Part shown: positions 8,211-15,763 of the stretch, piece after piece | How positions within the stretch are numbered: the stretch's first letter is position 1 | Layout: the number at the start of each line of letters is the position of its first letter | NCBI GenBank assembly: GCA_002428085.1 | Contig: DJAA01000041.1 | Coordinates: forward strand, 1-47,457 | Length of the DNA stretch: 47,457 nucleotides | DNA from: Sulfurimonas sp. UBA6014 | GTDB taxonomy: Bacteria > Campylobacterota > Campylobacteria > Campylobacterales > Sulfurimonadaceae | Direction: 5' to 3' | The notes under the pieces: model-generated | Seen by the model: the letters and a program-made list of their open reading frames with translations, nothing else | The model's database searches: none | Told to the model about the DNA's origin: nothing | Translations under genes and position numbers: made by a program

Positions 8211-8716
8211 AATTTCACCTTTTCCAAGAGTTCTTTTGCACACGCTATTTCACTTTTATTTGTTACATCTACAACGACATCTGCAAGGGCAAAATACTCA
8301 GGACGTCTTAAGTCGTAGAGCTCTTTAGCTTTTTTGAGGTCTTTAAGCAAAGGTCTTTTTTTGAGTTTATTTTGCGCATTTGGATGTTTTTTGATTCTTT
8401 TTATAATGGCGTTAAACGGGGAGTCTAAAAGGACAACTATCCCGATTTTTTTGAGATTTTGCGCTTTATAAAATCCGCCGCCTGTTGAGATTAAAGTTCC
8501 CGATACATTTTGCTCAAGCCATAATGAGAGATTTTTTTCGAGTTCTCTAAAATACGTTTCTCCCTCATCTTTGAAAATATCTTTTATTTTTTTATTTTCC
8601 ATACTCTCAATTATGTCGTCAGTATCTATGGCGATATAAGGGGAATTTTTCGCAACTTCTCTTGCCACACTCCCTTTTCCAACACCCATAAATCCTATTA
8701 AAATAATATTGTTCAT
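8195..8716 (-). CDS. aroK: Shikimate kinase
   Basis: It phosphorylates shikimate at the 3-hydroxyl with ATP in the pathway to chorismate. The 173-residue protein has the P-loop GFMGVGKGS (residues 8-16), DTDD for shikimate binding near residue 32, the STGGGFY glycine-rich segment and an arginine-bearing lid region (KKRPLLKD). Length and motifs match AroK/AroL. It is the first gene of the aroK-thioredoxin-hisD set. A candidate promoter lies about 120 bases upstream on the minus strand. Lid and core are complete, so it should be active. Confidence 0.95.
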   Translation of the reverse strand: MNNIILIGFMGVGKGSVAREVAKNSPYIAIDTDDIIESMENKKIKDIFKDEGETYFRELEKNLSLWLEQNVSGTLISTGGGFYKAQNLKKIGIVVLLDSPFNAIIKRIKKHPNAQNKLKKRPLLKDLKKAKELYDLRRPEYFALADVVVDVTNKSEIACAKELLEKVKLCLKN

Positions 8717-8836
8717 TGCTTGTATTTTTTTCCTTTTATGCGAATATGCTCATATCAAAATCTGCTTTCGTTTGAAGCATTGTTTGTCAATCAAGACGAG
8801 TGCAATCATGTTAAACTCTGAAATCATCATGCCCTT

Positions 8837-8866
8837 AGTATAAAATCTAAAGTAAAATTTGCACAA
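8837..8866 (-). promoter_or_regulatory. Candidate promoter for aroK-thioredoxin-hisD
   Basis: On the minus strand TTGTGC (8866-8861) and TATACT (8842-8837) are 18 bases apart. Transcription would begin near 8830 and leave a leader of about 115 bases before aroK. The assignment is by hexamer match only. Confidence 0.35.
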
Positions 8867-8900
8867 TTTATCCCTTTTGAAATAATTTTTGTATTATATG

Positions 8901-8943
8901 TAAATAACATAAATTTGTTATTTAAACAGCTTTTTACTATAAT
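8901..8943 (+). promoter_or_regulatory. ctpA promoter with overlapping 9-bp dyad (possible operator)
   Basis: TTGTTA (8915-8920) and TATAAT (8938-8943) are 17 bases apart, ideal sigma70 geometry, 30 bases before the ctpA ATG. A perfect inverted repeat covers the -35: TAAATAACA (8901-8909), six bases, TGTTATTTA (8916-8924). A dimeric regulator bound there would block polymerase. No regulator can be named. Confidence 0.5.
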
Positions 8944-8973
8944 AATCAATTAAATATTTTATATGGAAAAATA

Positions 8974-10299
8974 ATGAAAAACAAAAAATTTCTTACCCTT
9001 GGTTTTGCTTGTGCAGGTTTAGCCATAGCTCTTCTTTTTTCTGCAAACGTTTTTGCATCTCCTCCAAGTGCAGAAGTCTCCAAAGAAGCTTCACGTCTTG
9101 AGTCATTAGCAAAATTTACAAAAGTTATCTCAATAGTTGAGCAATATAATGTAGACAATGTAACTATTGAGGAACTCATGGATAAGGCACTTGAGGGGAT
9201 GCTCAACAACCTTGATGCCCACTCAGGCTATCTTAAACCACAAGATTACAAACAGTTAAAAGTACAAACCAATGGTGAATTTGGCGGACTTGGGATTACT
9301 GTTGGGGTTCGGGATGGTGCACTAACCGTCATTGCTCCTATTGAGGGGACACCTGCAGATAAAGCGGGGATTAAATCGGGTGATATTATCCTAAAAATTG
9401 ATAATGAATCGACTTTAAACATGACTATAGATGAGGCAGTTGGTCTTATGAGAGGCAAAGCAGGCGACCCGATTGACCTCATGATTGTCAGAGAAGGGGA
9501 AGCACAACCCATCACTATTCATATCATACGAGCCATCATTACAATAGAATCAGTATATGCTAAAACCATAGATGAAAATATCCTCTACATTCGTGTCACA
9601 ACATTTGACAAAAAAGTGGCACAAGATGTTGCAACACAGATTAAAAAAAGAAAAGCGCTCACCAAAGGTATAATTTTGGATTTGAGAAACAATCCTGGCG
9701 GACTCCTTGACCAAGCTGTTGATTTGGTAGATTTATTTGTCGATAGTGGAGAGATAGTTTCTCAAAAAGGGAGAGACATAGCCGATGCAAAAACATACAC
9801 GGCCTCAAAGGGGAACACTGTGACACGTGTCCCGATGGTTGTTCTCATCAATGGGGGAAGTGCTAGTGCTTCTGAAATCGTCAGTGGCTCGCTTCAAGAC
9901 CATAAACGTGCCATACTTTTAGGGCAAAATACTTTTGGCAAAGGGAGTGTACAAGTCATCCTTCCTATCACAGAAGAAGAGGCGATTAAACTCACTATCG
10001 CAAGATATTATCTCCCAAGTGGCAGAACGATACAAGCCGTGGGAGTAAAACCTGACATTGAAGTTTTACCTGGTGAAGTCAATACGAAAAAAGATGCTTT
10101 TTCCATAAAAGAGTCTGACTTGAAGAAGCATCTTGAAAAAGAGCTCATAAAAGTTGAAGAAAATGACACCCTTAAAGAGGAAAAAGAAGCATTAGAAGAG
10201 GCTAAAAAAGGTATAATCACGCCCGACATGATGAACAAAGATATACAACTCAAAGAGGGTGTGGACATCATAAAAGCTTTAATAATTATGAAAGGATAA
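8974..10299 (+). CDS. ctpA: Carboxy-terminal processing protease (S41 family)
   Basis: A periplasmic serine protease of 441 residues. It has a signal peptide (1-29, ending VFASPP), an N-terminal helical part, a PDZ domain (about 100-185) with the carboxylate-binding loop near GEFGGLG, and the S41 catalytic core. The nucleophile is S298 in SASAS and the general base K323 in FGKGS; their 25-residue spacing matches plant D1 protease. The C-terminus (370-440) is charged and helical. It heads the ctpA-purC-purS-purQ-hypothetical-plsC-crcB block, an order I recall from Campylobacter jejuni Cj0511-Cj0517. A consensus-like promoter lies 30 bases upstream, and purC follows after five bases. Confidence 0.95.
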   Translation: MKNKKFLTLGFACAGLAIALLFSANVFASPPSAEVSKEASRLESLAKFTKVISIVEQYNVDNVTIEELMDKALEGMLNNLDAHSGYLKPQDYKQLKVQTNGEFGGLGITVGVRDGALTVIAPIEGTPADKAGIKSGDIILKIDNESTLNMTIDEAVGLMRGKAGDPIDLMIVREGEAQPITIHIIRAIITIESVYAKTIDENILYIRVTTFDKKVAQDVATQIKKRKALTKGIILDLRNNPGGLLDQAVDLVDLFVDSGEIVSQKGRDIADAKTYTASKGNTVTRVPMVVLINGGSASASEIVSGSLQDHKRAILLGQNTFGKGSVQVILPITEEEAIKLTIARYYLPSGRTIQAVGVKPDIEVLPGEVNTKKDAFSIKESDLKKHLEKELIKVEENDTLKEEKEALEEAKKGIITPDMMNKDIQLKEGVDIIKALIIMKG

Positions 10300-10304
10300 G
10301 CAAG

Positions 10305-11018
10305 ATGCAAAAAAGAGAACTTCTGTACGAAGGCAAAGCCAAAAGATTGTTTGCAACAGACGATGATAATCTGTTGATATCTGAGTTTAAAGATGACTTA
10401 ACTGCATTTAATGGTGAGAAAAAATCAAGTGAGGCGGGCAAAGGTGCCCTAAACAATAAAATTTCAACAGAGTTATTTAAACTTTTAGAAGCAAACGCTA
10501 TTCAAACGCACTTTGTAAAAATGGTTGATGAAAACCATATGTTGCATACAAAAGTCAAAGTAATTCTTATAGAAGTTATCGTTCGTAATATTGCAACGGG
10601 GAGTCTTACTCGCAACTTAGGGATAAAAGAGGGAACTGTTTTACCTTTTACGTTAGTTGAATTTGACTACAAAAATGATGCGCTTGGTGACCCTAAACTC
10701 AACGACCAACATGCGCTCCTTTTGGGACTTGTCGATTTTCAAGACGAACTTGATAAACTTCGTCGAATGGCAAGACAAATCAACGATATTCTTAAACCTT
10801 ATTTTGCTGCAAAAGGTCTTAATTTAGTCGACTTCAAACTTGAATTTGGCAAAGACAGCAGTGGCAATATCATCCTCATAGATGAGATTAGCCCTGATAA
10901 TTGCCGTTTTTGGGATATGCAAAGCGGTGAAAAAATGGATAAAGACAGATTCCGTCAAGGTTTAGGCGGGTTAACAGTAGCGTACGAGCAAGTTTTAAAC
11001 AGAATTTTAGGAAAATAA
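10305..11018 (+). CDS. purC: Phosphoribosylaminoimidazole-succinocarboxamide synthase
   Basis: It joins aspartate to CAIR with ATP to give SAICAR, the eighth step of purine synthesis. The 237-residue protein begins with the typical LLYEGKAKRLF, has SSEAGKG and the downstream DFKLEFGKD and DEISPDNCRFWD motifs that bind ATP and magnesium. Length is standard for a single-domain bacterial PurC. It lies 5 bases after ctpA and 4 before purS, so it is probably read from the ctpA promoter. Position and neighbours match the syntenic block in other Campylobacterota. Confidence 0.97.
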   Translation: MQKRELLYEGKAKRLFATDDDNLLISEFKDDLTAFNGEKKSSEAGKGALNNKISTELFKLLEANAIQTHFVKMVDENHMLHTKVKVILIEVIVRNIATGSLTRNLGIKEGTVLPFTLVEFDYKNDALGDPKLNDQHALLLGLVDFQDELDKLRRMARQINDILKPYFAAKGLNLVDFKLEFGKDSSGNIILIDEISPDNCRFWDMQSGEKMDKDRFRQGLGGLTVAYEQVLNRILGK

Positions 11019-11022
11019 CAGC

Positions 11023-11265
11023 ATGAAAGTAATTGTCAATGTATCTCTCAAAGCAGGTGTTTTAGATTCTCAGGGCAAAGCGGTTCATCACGCACTTCAC
11101 TCTCTTCATTTTGAGAGTGTCAGCGATGTTCGCGTTGGCAAACAAATTGTCTTAACAATAAACGAAACAGATGAAGATAAAGTCACAGCAGAGGTGAGAC
11201 AAATGTGCGAAGACCTTTTAGCAAACACTGTTATTGAAGAGTACGAGATTGAGTTAATAAAATGA
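11023..11265 (+). CDS. purS: Phosphoribosylformylglycinamidine synthase subunit PurS
   Basis: The small 80-residue subunit of the three-part FGAM synthase (PurL small form, PurQ, PurS). It has the expected ferredoxin-like pattern: MKVIVNVSLKAGVLDSQGKA at the N-terminus, a central DVRVGKQI strand and a VIEEYEIEL end. It structures the complex and helps ammonia pass from PurQ to PurL. It overlaps purQ by four bases, implying coupled, stoichiometric translation. purL is not in the window. Confidence 0.95.
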   Translation: MKVIVNVSLKAGVLDSQGKAVHHALHSLHFESVSDVRVGKQIVLTINETDEDKVTAEVRQMCEDLLANTVIEEYEIELIK

Positions 11266-11936
11266 AAGTAACTATTTTACAGTTTCCCGGAACTAACTGT
11301 GAGTACGATACACAGCATGCTTTTGAGCGCTTAGGTGCAAAAACTGAGATTTTATGGCATAAAAGTGAGTCTGTTCCAAGTGACACTGACCTTTTGGTGG
11401 TTGCAGGGGGGTTTTCTTACGGCGACTATCTCAGAAGTGGCGCTATTGCCAAGTTTAGTCCTGTCATGAAAGCAGTAAAAATATTTGCAAAAAATGGTGG
11501 AAAAGTCTTAGGTATTTGTAACGGTTTTCAAGTTTTAACAGAGGCAGGTTTACTCCCTGGTGCTCTTATGAGAAACGAGCATTTACATTTTATCTCCAAA
11601 CATCACCATCTTAAAGTCATCAACAACGATAATATTTTTCTAAAGAAATTAGATAAAAATGATCTCCTCAAGATTCCTATAGCCCATCATGATGGAAACT
11701 ACTATATTGATGCGGAGGGACTCCAAGAGCTCCATGCCAACAACCAAATTCTCCTAACCTATACGGATGAAAATGGGCAAATAAAAAATCCTAATGGAAG
11801 CGTTGAGTCAATTGCAGGTGTTTGCAATAAAGAAAAAAATGTATTTGGACTCATGCCTCATCCAGAACGTGCAATGGAGGGAATACTTGGCTCAGATGAT
11901 GGGATAAAAATGCTTCAAGGATTTTTGTTCGCGTGA
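11262..11936 (+). CDS. purQ: Phosphoribosylformylglycinamidine synthase, glutaminase subunit PurQ
   Basis: A class I glutamine amidotransferase that supplies ammonia to PurL for FGAR to FGAM conversion. The 224-residue protein shows the catalytic triad: C86 in GICNGFQ, and H200 and E202 in MPHPERAME. The opening QFPGTNCEYD and AGGFSYGDYLR are typical of PurQ. Its ATG overlaps the purS stop, and its own stop overlaps the next gene's GTG (GTGA). The match to the family is complete with no missing residues. Confidence 0.97.
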   Translation: MKVTILQFPGTNCEYDTQHAFERLGAKTEILWHKSESVPSDTDLLVVAGGFSYGDYLRSGAIAKFSPVMKAVKIFAKNGGKVLGICNGFQVLTEAGLLPGALMRNEHLHFISKHHHLKVINNDNIFLKKLDKNDLLKIPIAHHDGNYYIDAEGLQELHANNQILLTYTDENGQIKNPNGSVESIAGVCNKEKNVFGLMPHPERAMEGILGSDDGIKMLQGFLFA

Positions 11937-13039
11937 TTCGTTTTCTCCTTATAAGCGTATTGTTTTTTCTCACACTCAAAGGTGATTTATTTACTGCTGA
12001 TGACATCACTGAACTCTATGAAACGACTTCTCAAGAGAAAGTTTTGTATCTTAGTTTTAAAGAGACTCCTAGAAGGCTTGTCCAAGGACAAGTATTTTCT
12101 ATAACTATCAAAACTTTGTCTACTGTGCAAGATTTTAAAGATATTGAGTATCAACTCTCCAACCAAATAGGAATCGAATCTTTAAACTACTCTCTCCCCT
12201 ATAGAGAATCAGATGAAAAATACTCTTATGACACTTTTTATTTTTTAGCAAAAGATCAAAATATTAGACTTCCTGATTTTACTGCTACTTTGATTACCGA
12301 AGATGAAATAGCACATAAACCAACGACTCTAGAGGGGAAAAAACTCAGTGTCATCACATTAAATCCTAAAAAAAACTTCTCAAATATTATTGCAGACTCC
12401 TTTGAGCTTTTAGATTTTAAGACAACAAATTATGATAAAAATCACAATATTGTTGTTTTTATGGCAAAAGCTAAAAATTCTGATATTGCCGCTTTTCATC
12501 TCAATGACGTTCACAAACAAGGAATCGAATCTAAATCAGATTCAATTTTTGAATCCAAACTCACCTACTATGTGGTTATCAAAAAAGAGATTCAAAATTT
12601 TACTTTTTCTTATTTTAACCTTAAAAAAAATGATTTTGAACTTGTAGAGATTCCTATTATTGTTGATGATGACAGTGTAACAACACAAACAGACTTAAAG
12701 CCAAAAGACCAATCCAAAGAGCTCTTAAAAATAAGTATCGCTGCAACAATTGCTTTTATTGGATTTATTTTCATTATTTTTCAAAAAAAATATATCTATT
12801 TTTTACTCATCCTTTTTCCTCTAAGCTATATTGTCTCTGTGATTGTTTCGCAACAAGATGTCTGCATACAAAAAGCATCGCACATTTATCTTCTTCCTGT
12901 GTATAATGGCACCATTTTTGAGACAACCCAAGAGGAGATATATTTACAAAAAGAGGGAGAGACAAAAAACTTTACAAAGGTAAAGCTAGAAGATGAAAAA
13001 ATAGGATGGGTTAAAAATGAAGATATTTGCTCGCATTAG
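11933..13039 (+). CDS. Conserved exported membrane protein with C-terminal SH3-like domain, unknown function
   Basis: No named family was recognised. The 368-residue product has an N-terminal signal or anchor (about 2-15) and a long beta-rich region (about 35-245) suggestive of Ig-like strands. Two adjacent membrane helices (266-284 and 287-305) follow. Residues 312-368 resemble a bacterial SH3 domain, ending with the typical GWVKNED; C311 and C366 flank it and could pair. The architecture recalls BatD/BatE proteins of aerotolerance operons, but that is only a resemblance. It starts with GTG overlapping the purQ stop and overlaps plsC by 23 bases. A gene at this place (Cj0515) is kept in Campylobacter jejuni, which suggests an envelope role. 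Confidence 0.75.
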   Translation: MIRFLLISVLFFLTLKGDLFTADDITELYETTSQEKVLYLSFKETPRRLVQGQVFSITIKTLSTVQDFKDIEYQLSNQIGIESLNYSLPYRESDEKYSYDTFYFLAKDQNIRLPDFTATLITEDEIAHKPTTLEGKKLSVITLNPKKNFSNIIADSFELLDFKTTNYDKNHNIVVFMAKAKNSDIAAFHLNDVHKQGIESKSDSIFESKLTYYVVIKKEIQNFTFSYFNLKKNDFELVEIPIIVDDDSVTTQTDLKPKDQSKELLKISIAATIAFIGFIFIIFQKKYIYFLLILFPLSYIVSVIVSQQDVCIQKASHIYLLPVYNGTIFETTQEEIYLQKEGETKNFTKVKLEDEKIGWVKNEDICSH

Positions 13040-13715
13040 TTGGTTTTATGCGACCTTCATCATTCTCCTCTCGCTTACGCTCCTCATTCTTATATACTTT
13101 TTACTTCCCAGACCCTATGGGCGAAAAATAACCTCATGGCTTACAAGATTTGGGTTATTTTTTTCTACCCAAATCGAGGGAAGTGAAGACCCAAATACGC
13201 AAATGTTTTTATTTAACCATCAAAGCGATTTAGATATAGCCATCATGGAGACTATCACAAACAAAGATTTGGCTTGGGTTGCAAAAAAAGAGCTCTTTGA
13301 TGTCCCTTTTTTTGGCTTAGCACTCAAATTTCCCCAAGATATTCCTGTCGAGCGAGAAAATAAAACCTCTTTAGTAAAACTGCTAAAAAATGCCAGAGAG
13401 AGACTTGACAAAGGGAGAGTCATCGCGATGGCTCCAGAAGGAACACGCTCTACAAATGGGAGAATGCTCCCATTTAAATCAGGGGCAAAAGTTATCGCAG
13501 ATAAATATAAACTTTGCGTCCAGCCCGTAGTGCTCATGCAAAGTGCAAAATATTACAATATCAAAGAATTTTATTATAAAAGCGGGTGTGTAAAGGTGAT
13601 ATTTATGGACTCTTTTATTGCGAACAAGCGTGATGAAAACTGGCTGAATGATTTACGGATAAAAATGCAAAAGGTGTATGATGATGAGTTGGCAAACAAT
13701 CCTAGCCATAGGTAG
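13017..13715 (+). CDS. plsC: 1-acyl-sn-glycerol-3-phosphate acyltransferase
   Basis: It acylates lysophosphatidic acid to phosphatidic acid at the inner membrane. The 232-residue protein has an N-terminal membrane helix (about 9-30), the catalytic NHQSDLD (the NHx4D class) and APEGTRS for glycerophosphate binding, plus a PVERE segment typical of PlsC. Its start lies 23 bases inside the previous gene and its end overlaps crcB by up to 38 bases, both signs of tight coupling. Motifs and length are complete. Confidence 0.93.
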   Translation: MKIFARISWFYATFIILLSLTLLILIYFLLPRPYGRKITSWLTRFGLFFSTQIEGSEDPNTQMFLFNHQSDLDIAIMETITNKDLAWVAKKELFDVPFFGLALKFPQDIPVERENKTSLVKLLKNARERLDKGRVIAMAPEGTRSTNGRMLPFKSGAKVIADKYKLCVQPVVLMQSAKYYNIKEFYYKSGCVKVIFMDSFIANKRDENWLNDLRIKMQKVYDDELANNPSHR

Positions 13716-14073
13716 CGGCGGTTTCATCGGAGCAGTGCTGCGAGCCTACTTAAATGGTTTAATCTCGCACAAACTTCCCCATGATTTACCCTTTGGAACT
13801 CTCGGCGTCAATCTCATAGGAAGTTTTATTATGGGTGTTCTTATCGCTTATTTTATGTACACCACTCTCTTGTCATTTCACATAAAATCTTTTTTAACTA
13901 CGGGGATTTTAGGAGGACTTACAACCTATTCTACTTTCGCGATTGAGAGTTTTTTATTGCTTCAAGGGGGTCATATTTTTTTAGCACTTGCCAATATTTC
14001 ACTTAATGCCTTTGGAACCATTGCAATGGCAGGTAGCGGATTTTATCTTGTTCGATATTTTACACATCACTAA
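13678..14073 (+). CDS. crcB: Fluoride ion channel CrcB/Fluc
   Basis: A small membrane channel that exports fluoride as an antiparallel dimer. The 131-residue protein has four membrane helices and both family motifs: GTLGVNLIGSF near residue 42, with the pore asparagine, and GGLTTYSTF near residue 80, the central sodium and Phe-box region. Three in-frame ATGs in a row (13678, 13681, 13684) follow AAGGTG at 13671-13676. The last has the most usual spacing, so the true start may be one or two codons later. No fluoride riboswitch precedes it, as it lies inside the pur-plsC transcript. It meets the ABC ATPase gene tail to tail with a four-base gap. Confidence 0.95.
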   Translation: MMMSWQTILAIGSGGFIGAVLRAYLNGLISHKLPHDLPFGTLGVNLIGSFIMGVLIAYFMYTTLLSFHIKSFLTTGILGGLTTYSTFAIESFLLLQGGHIFLALANISLNAFGTIAMAGSGFYLVRYFTHH

Positions 14074-14077
14074 AACT

Positions 14078-14647
14078 TTAAATCAAAATAATCTCATCTG
14101 CACACCACTTTGCAAGATTTAAGTCATGTGTGATTAAAAGCATCCCTATATTTTGAAGATTTTTTACCAAATTTTTCATCACTTCCAACTGTATGACATT
14201 ATCAAGCGCTGAAGTTGGCTCATCTAAGAGCAAGACATCAGGCTTCATAAGCATTGCTCTGAGTATCGAAGCGCGCTGAAGCTCTCCACCTGAGAGCTCA
14301 TGAGGGAGTTTTAAAAGCAATGCATACTCTAAGTTAAAATCTGGCAAATAACTCTCTAGCTCTTGTGTAGATGCGACATCTTCTATCTGACTCAGAAGGG
14401 AATAGCTAGGGTGAAAAGAGCTATAAGGGTCTTGAAATACCTGCGAGACATGGGCAGCTTTTATCTCTCCGCAGAGCGGTTTTAGATTTTTCAAAATCAA
14501 TTCAAAAAGGGTACTTTTCCCTGCTCCACTTGCTCCAACAATGGCTTTTATCTCCCCTCTTTTGAGCGTTAAAGAAAAATTGTTAAAAAGCAAAGTATCT
14601 TTGACATATCCAAAAGAGAGGTCATGAATCTCTAAAACGGTTTCCAA
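14078..14647 (-). CDS. ABC transporter ATP-binding protein, orphan (DppF/NikE-like)
   Basis: A 189-residue nucleotide-binding domain with Walker A GASGAGKST (about 38-46), a Q-loop at VFQDP, signature LSGGELQR, Walker B VLLLDEPTSALD and the H-loop histidine in LITHD. The QDPYSSFHP segment is the kind seen in dipeptide and nickel ATPases. It is about 60 residues shorter than those, lacking their C-terminal specificity extension. No permease or binding protein is adjacent; it sits three bases after dut. The substrate cannot be inferred. Confidence 0.85.
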   Translation of the reverse strand: METVLEIHDLSFGYVKDTLLFNNFSLTLKRGEIKAIVGASGAGKSTLFELILKNLKPLCGEIKAAHVSQVFQDPYSSFHPSYSLLSQIEDVASTQELESYLPDFNLEYALLLKLPHELSGGELQRASILRAMLMKPDVLLLDEPTSALDNVIQLEVMKNLVKNLQNIGMLLITHDLNLAKWCADEIILI

Positions 14648-14650
14648 AGA

Positions 14651-15337
14651 TTAACCTAGTGCCAAGTAAAGTTTTGAGAGCTCTTTATAAAGCATTTGAG
14701 GCTTAATATCGCTATTTTGTTCCCAGATACGCTTCATGACGACATTATCCTCATCGCCGTTCCAAACTTTCTTATACGTCCCCTCTTTATAACCATTATC
14801 TTGGCGAAATTGGTTCAAAATATTTTTTCCCACGTAAAGTCTGTAAAGCGTTTGCAAATCCAATCCACACATAGCAACCAAATCATAAAACTCGGCAACT
14901 AAGTGATTTAAGTCAAGCGTATCGGTGCTTAGAACATGCCGCATAATGTTTTCCACTTTTACTATAACTGCCTCTTGCACTGCAAAATGATGATTTTTCT
15001 GTTGCAGCAAAGCAAAACTTTTAAGAGCAGTAAAATTAATAGCCAAATCTTCAACGCCGCCACGTAAATCATGGACATAATTTTCAATACTCAAGCTCAT
15101 GATAAAATGCCATACATCCACAACTTCTATTTGCATATTGCCCCAATCGGGTTCTTGGGCTATATTTTTCCAATGTTTCCATGAAAAACTATCAATCATC
15201 TCCGCACATTCCATATAAACACATCGCTTCCAGTTTATCGTTTTGCCATTTTTTGTAACACCATTAGTCCAGTTTTCGCCGTTTGTTGCGTCATTGAGCT
15301 GGTATTGGAGCTGTAACATCAGTAATATTTTATCCAC
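14651..15337 (-). CDS. dut: Dimeric all-alpha dUTPase
   Basis: It hydrolyses dUTP to dUMP and pyrophosphate, keeping uracil out of DNA. The 228-residue all-helical protein matches the dimeric dUTPase of Campylobacter jejuni and trypanosomatids, not the trimeric beta type. Metal-binding acidic motifs are visible: YMECAEMIDS with the WKHWK that follows, and IEVVDVWHF. The C-terminal GYKEGTYKKVWNGDEDN is also typical. The start is GTG at 15337, because no ribosome-binding site fits the next ATG at residue 7. It is first in a two-gene unit with the ABC ATPase. The MITE-like repeat lies about 95 bases upstream. Confidence 0.9.
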   Translation of the reverse strand: MDKILLMLQLQYQLNDATNGENWTNGVTKNGKTINWKRCVYMECAEMIDSFSWKHWKNIAQEPDWGNMQIEVVDVWHFIMSLSIENYVHDLRGGVEDLAINFTALKSFALLQQKNHHFAVQEAVIVKVENIMRHVLSTDTLDLNHLVAEFYDLVAMCGLDLQTLYRLYVGKNILNQFRQDNGYKEGTYKKVWNGDEDNVVMKRIWEQNSDIKPQMLYKELSKLYLALG

Positions 15338-15430
15338 GAGGTTCTCACTTTTTTGGATTTTAGAGTTCTTTGATTTAATTATTTTATCTAATATGCTAGA
15401 ATTTCTACCTAAAAAAATAAACTATTAAAC

Positions 15431-15561
15431 TTCTTGCATAACCTAGATTGCTTCGTCGTTGCCTCGCAATGACCGTCGTTGCCTCGCAATGACTGTCATT
15501 GCCTCGCTATAGCTGTCATTGCGAACGAAGTGAAGCAATCTAAAAGTAGGTTATGCAAGAA
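15431..15561. repeat. MITE-like element with terminal inverted repeats and internal 20-bp tandem repeats
   Basis: A 131-base non-coding element. The termini TTCTTGCATAACCTA (15431-15445) and TAGGTTATGCAAGAA (15547-15561) are perfect 15-base inverted repeats. Next inside, AGATTGCTTC (15445-15454) faces GAAGCAATCT near the other end (15532-15541). The centre holds three tandem 20-base units (15455-15474, 15475-15494, 15495-15514) and a partial fourth, built on GTCRTTGCCTCGCAATGAC. The core resembles the CATTGCGAG/AGATTGCTTCG family of dispersed repeats seen in many bacterial genomes. No transposase is encoded. It lies between dut and a small cysteine-protein gene, so it may alter expression of either. 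Confidence 0.8.
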
Positions 15562-15584
15562 ATCTATTTAAAATTTGGAGAAAT

Positions 15585-15761
15585 ATGCAGAGAATAAACT
15601 GTCTTAAGTGTGCGCACTACTTTGTAACTTGGAAACCCAGACATCCTCATGGATGCAGAGCGTACGGATTTGAGTCTCCTCAAATCCCCTCTTTGGTTAT
15701 TTTTCAAAGTACAGGGACTAAATGCCTCCTTTTTAAAGAAAAAATTTTTCCAAAAAGCTAG
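15585..15761 (+). CDS. Small four-cysteine protein, probable zinc-binding, unknown function
   Basis: A 58-residue ORF starts at an ATG eight bases after the start of GGAG (15577-15580). Cysteines at 6, 9, 24 and 47 (NCLKCAHYF, HGCRAYGF, TKCLLF) suit one zinc site. The pattern CxxC-x-Y-x-x-T-W, P-x-G-CRA-x-GF, P-S, CLLF is what I would expect from a short conserved family; I recall similar small proteins in other Campylobacterota but cannot name one. Codon use looks normal. It ends two bases before the stop of the convergent flavin protein gene. The MITE-like element ends only 23 bases upstream, so its promoter may lie inside that repeat. Confidence 0.7.
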   Translation: MQRINCLKCAHYFVTWKPRHPHGCRAYGFESPQIPSLVIFQSTGTKCLLFKEKIFPKS

Positions 15762-15763
15762 TG

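Noticed and set aside
15455..15530. Possible short CRISPR array from regularly repeated units
   Set aside because: The 20-base units are contiguous, with no spacers between them, and sit inside an inverted-repeat element; no cas gene is present.
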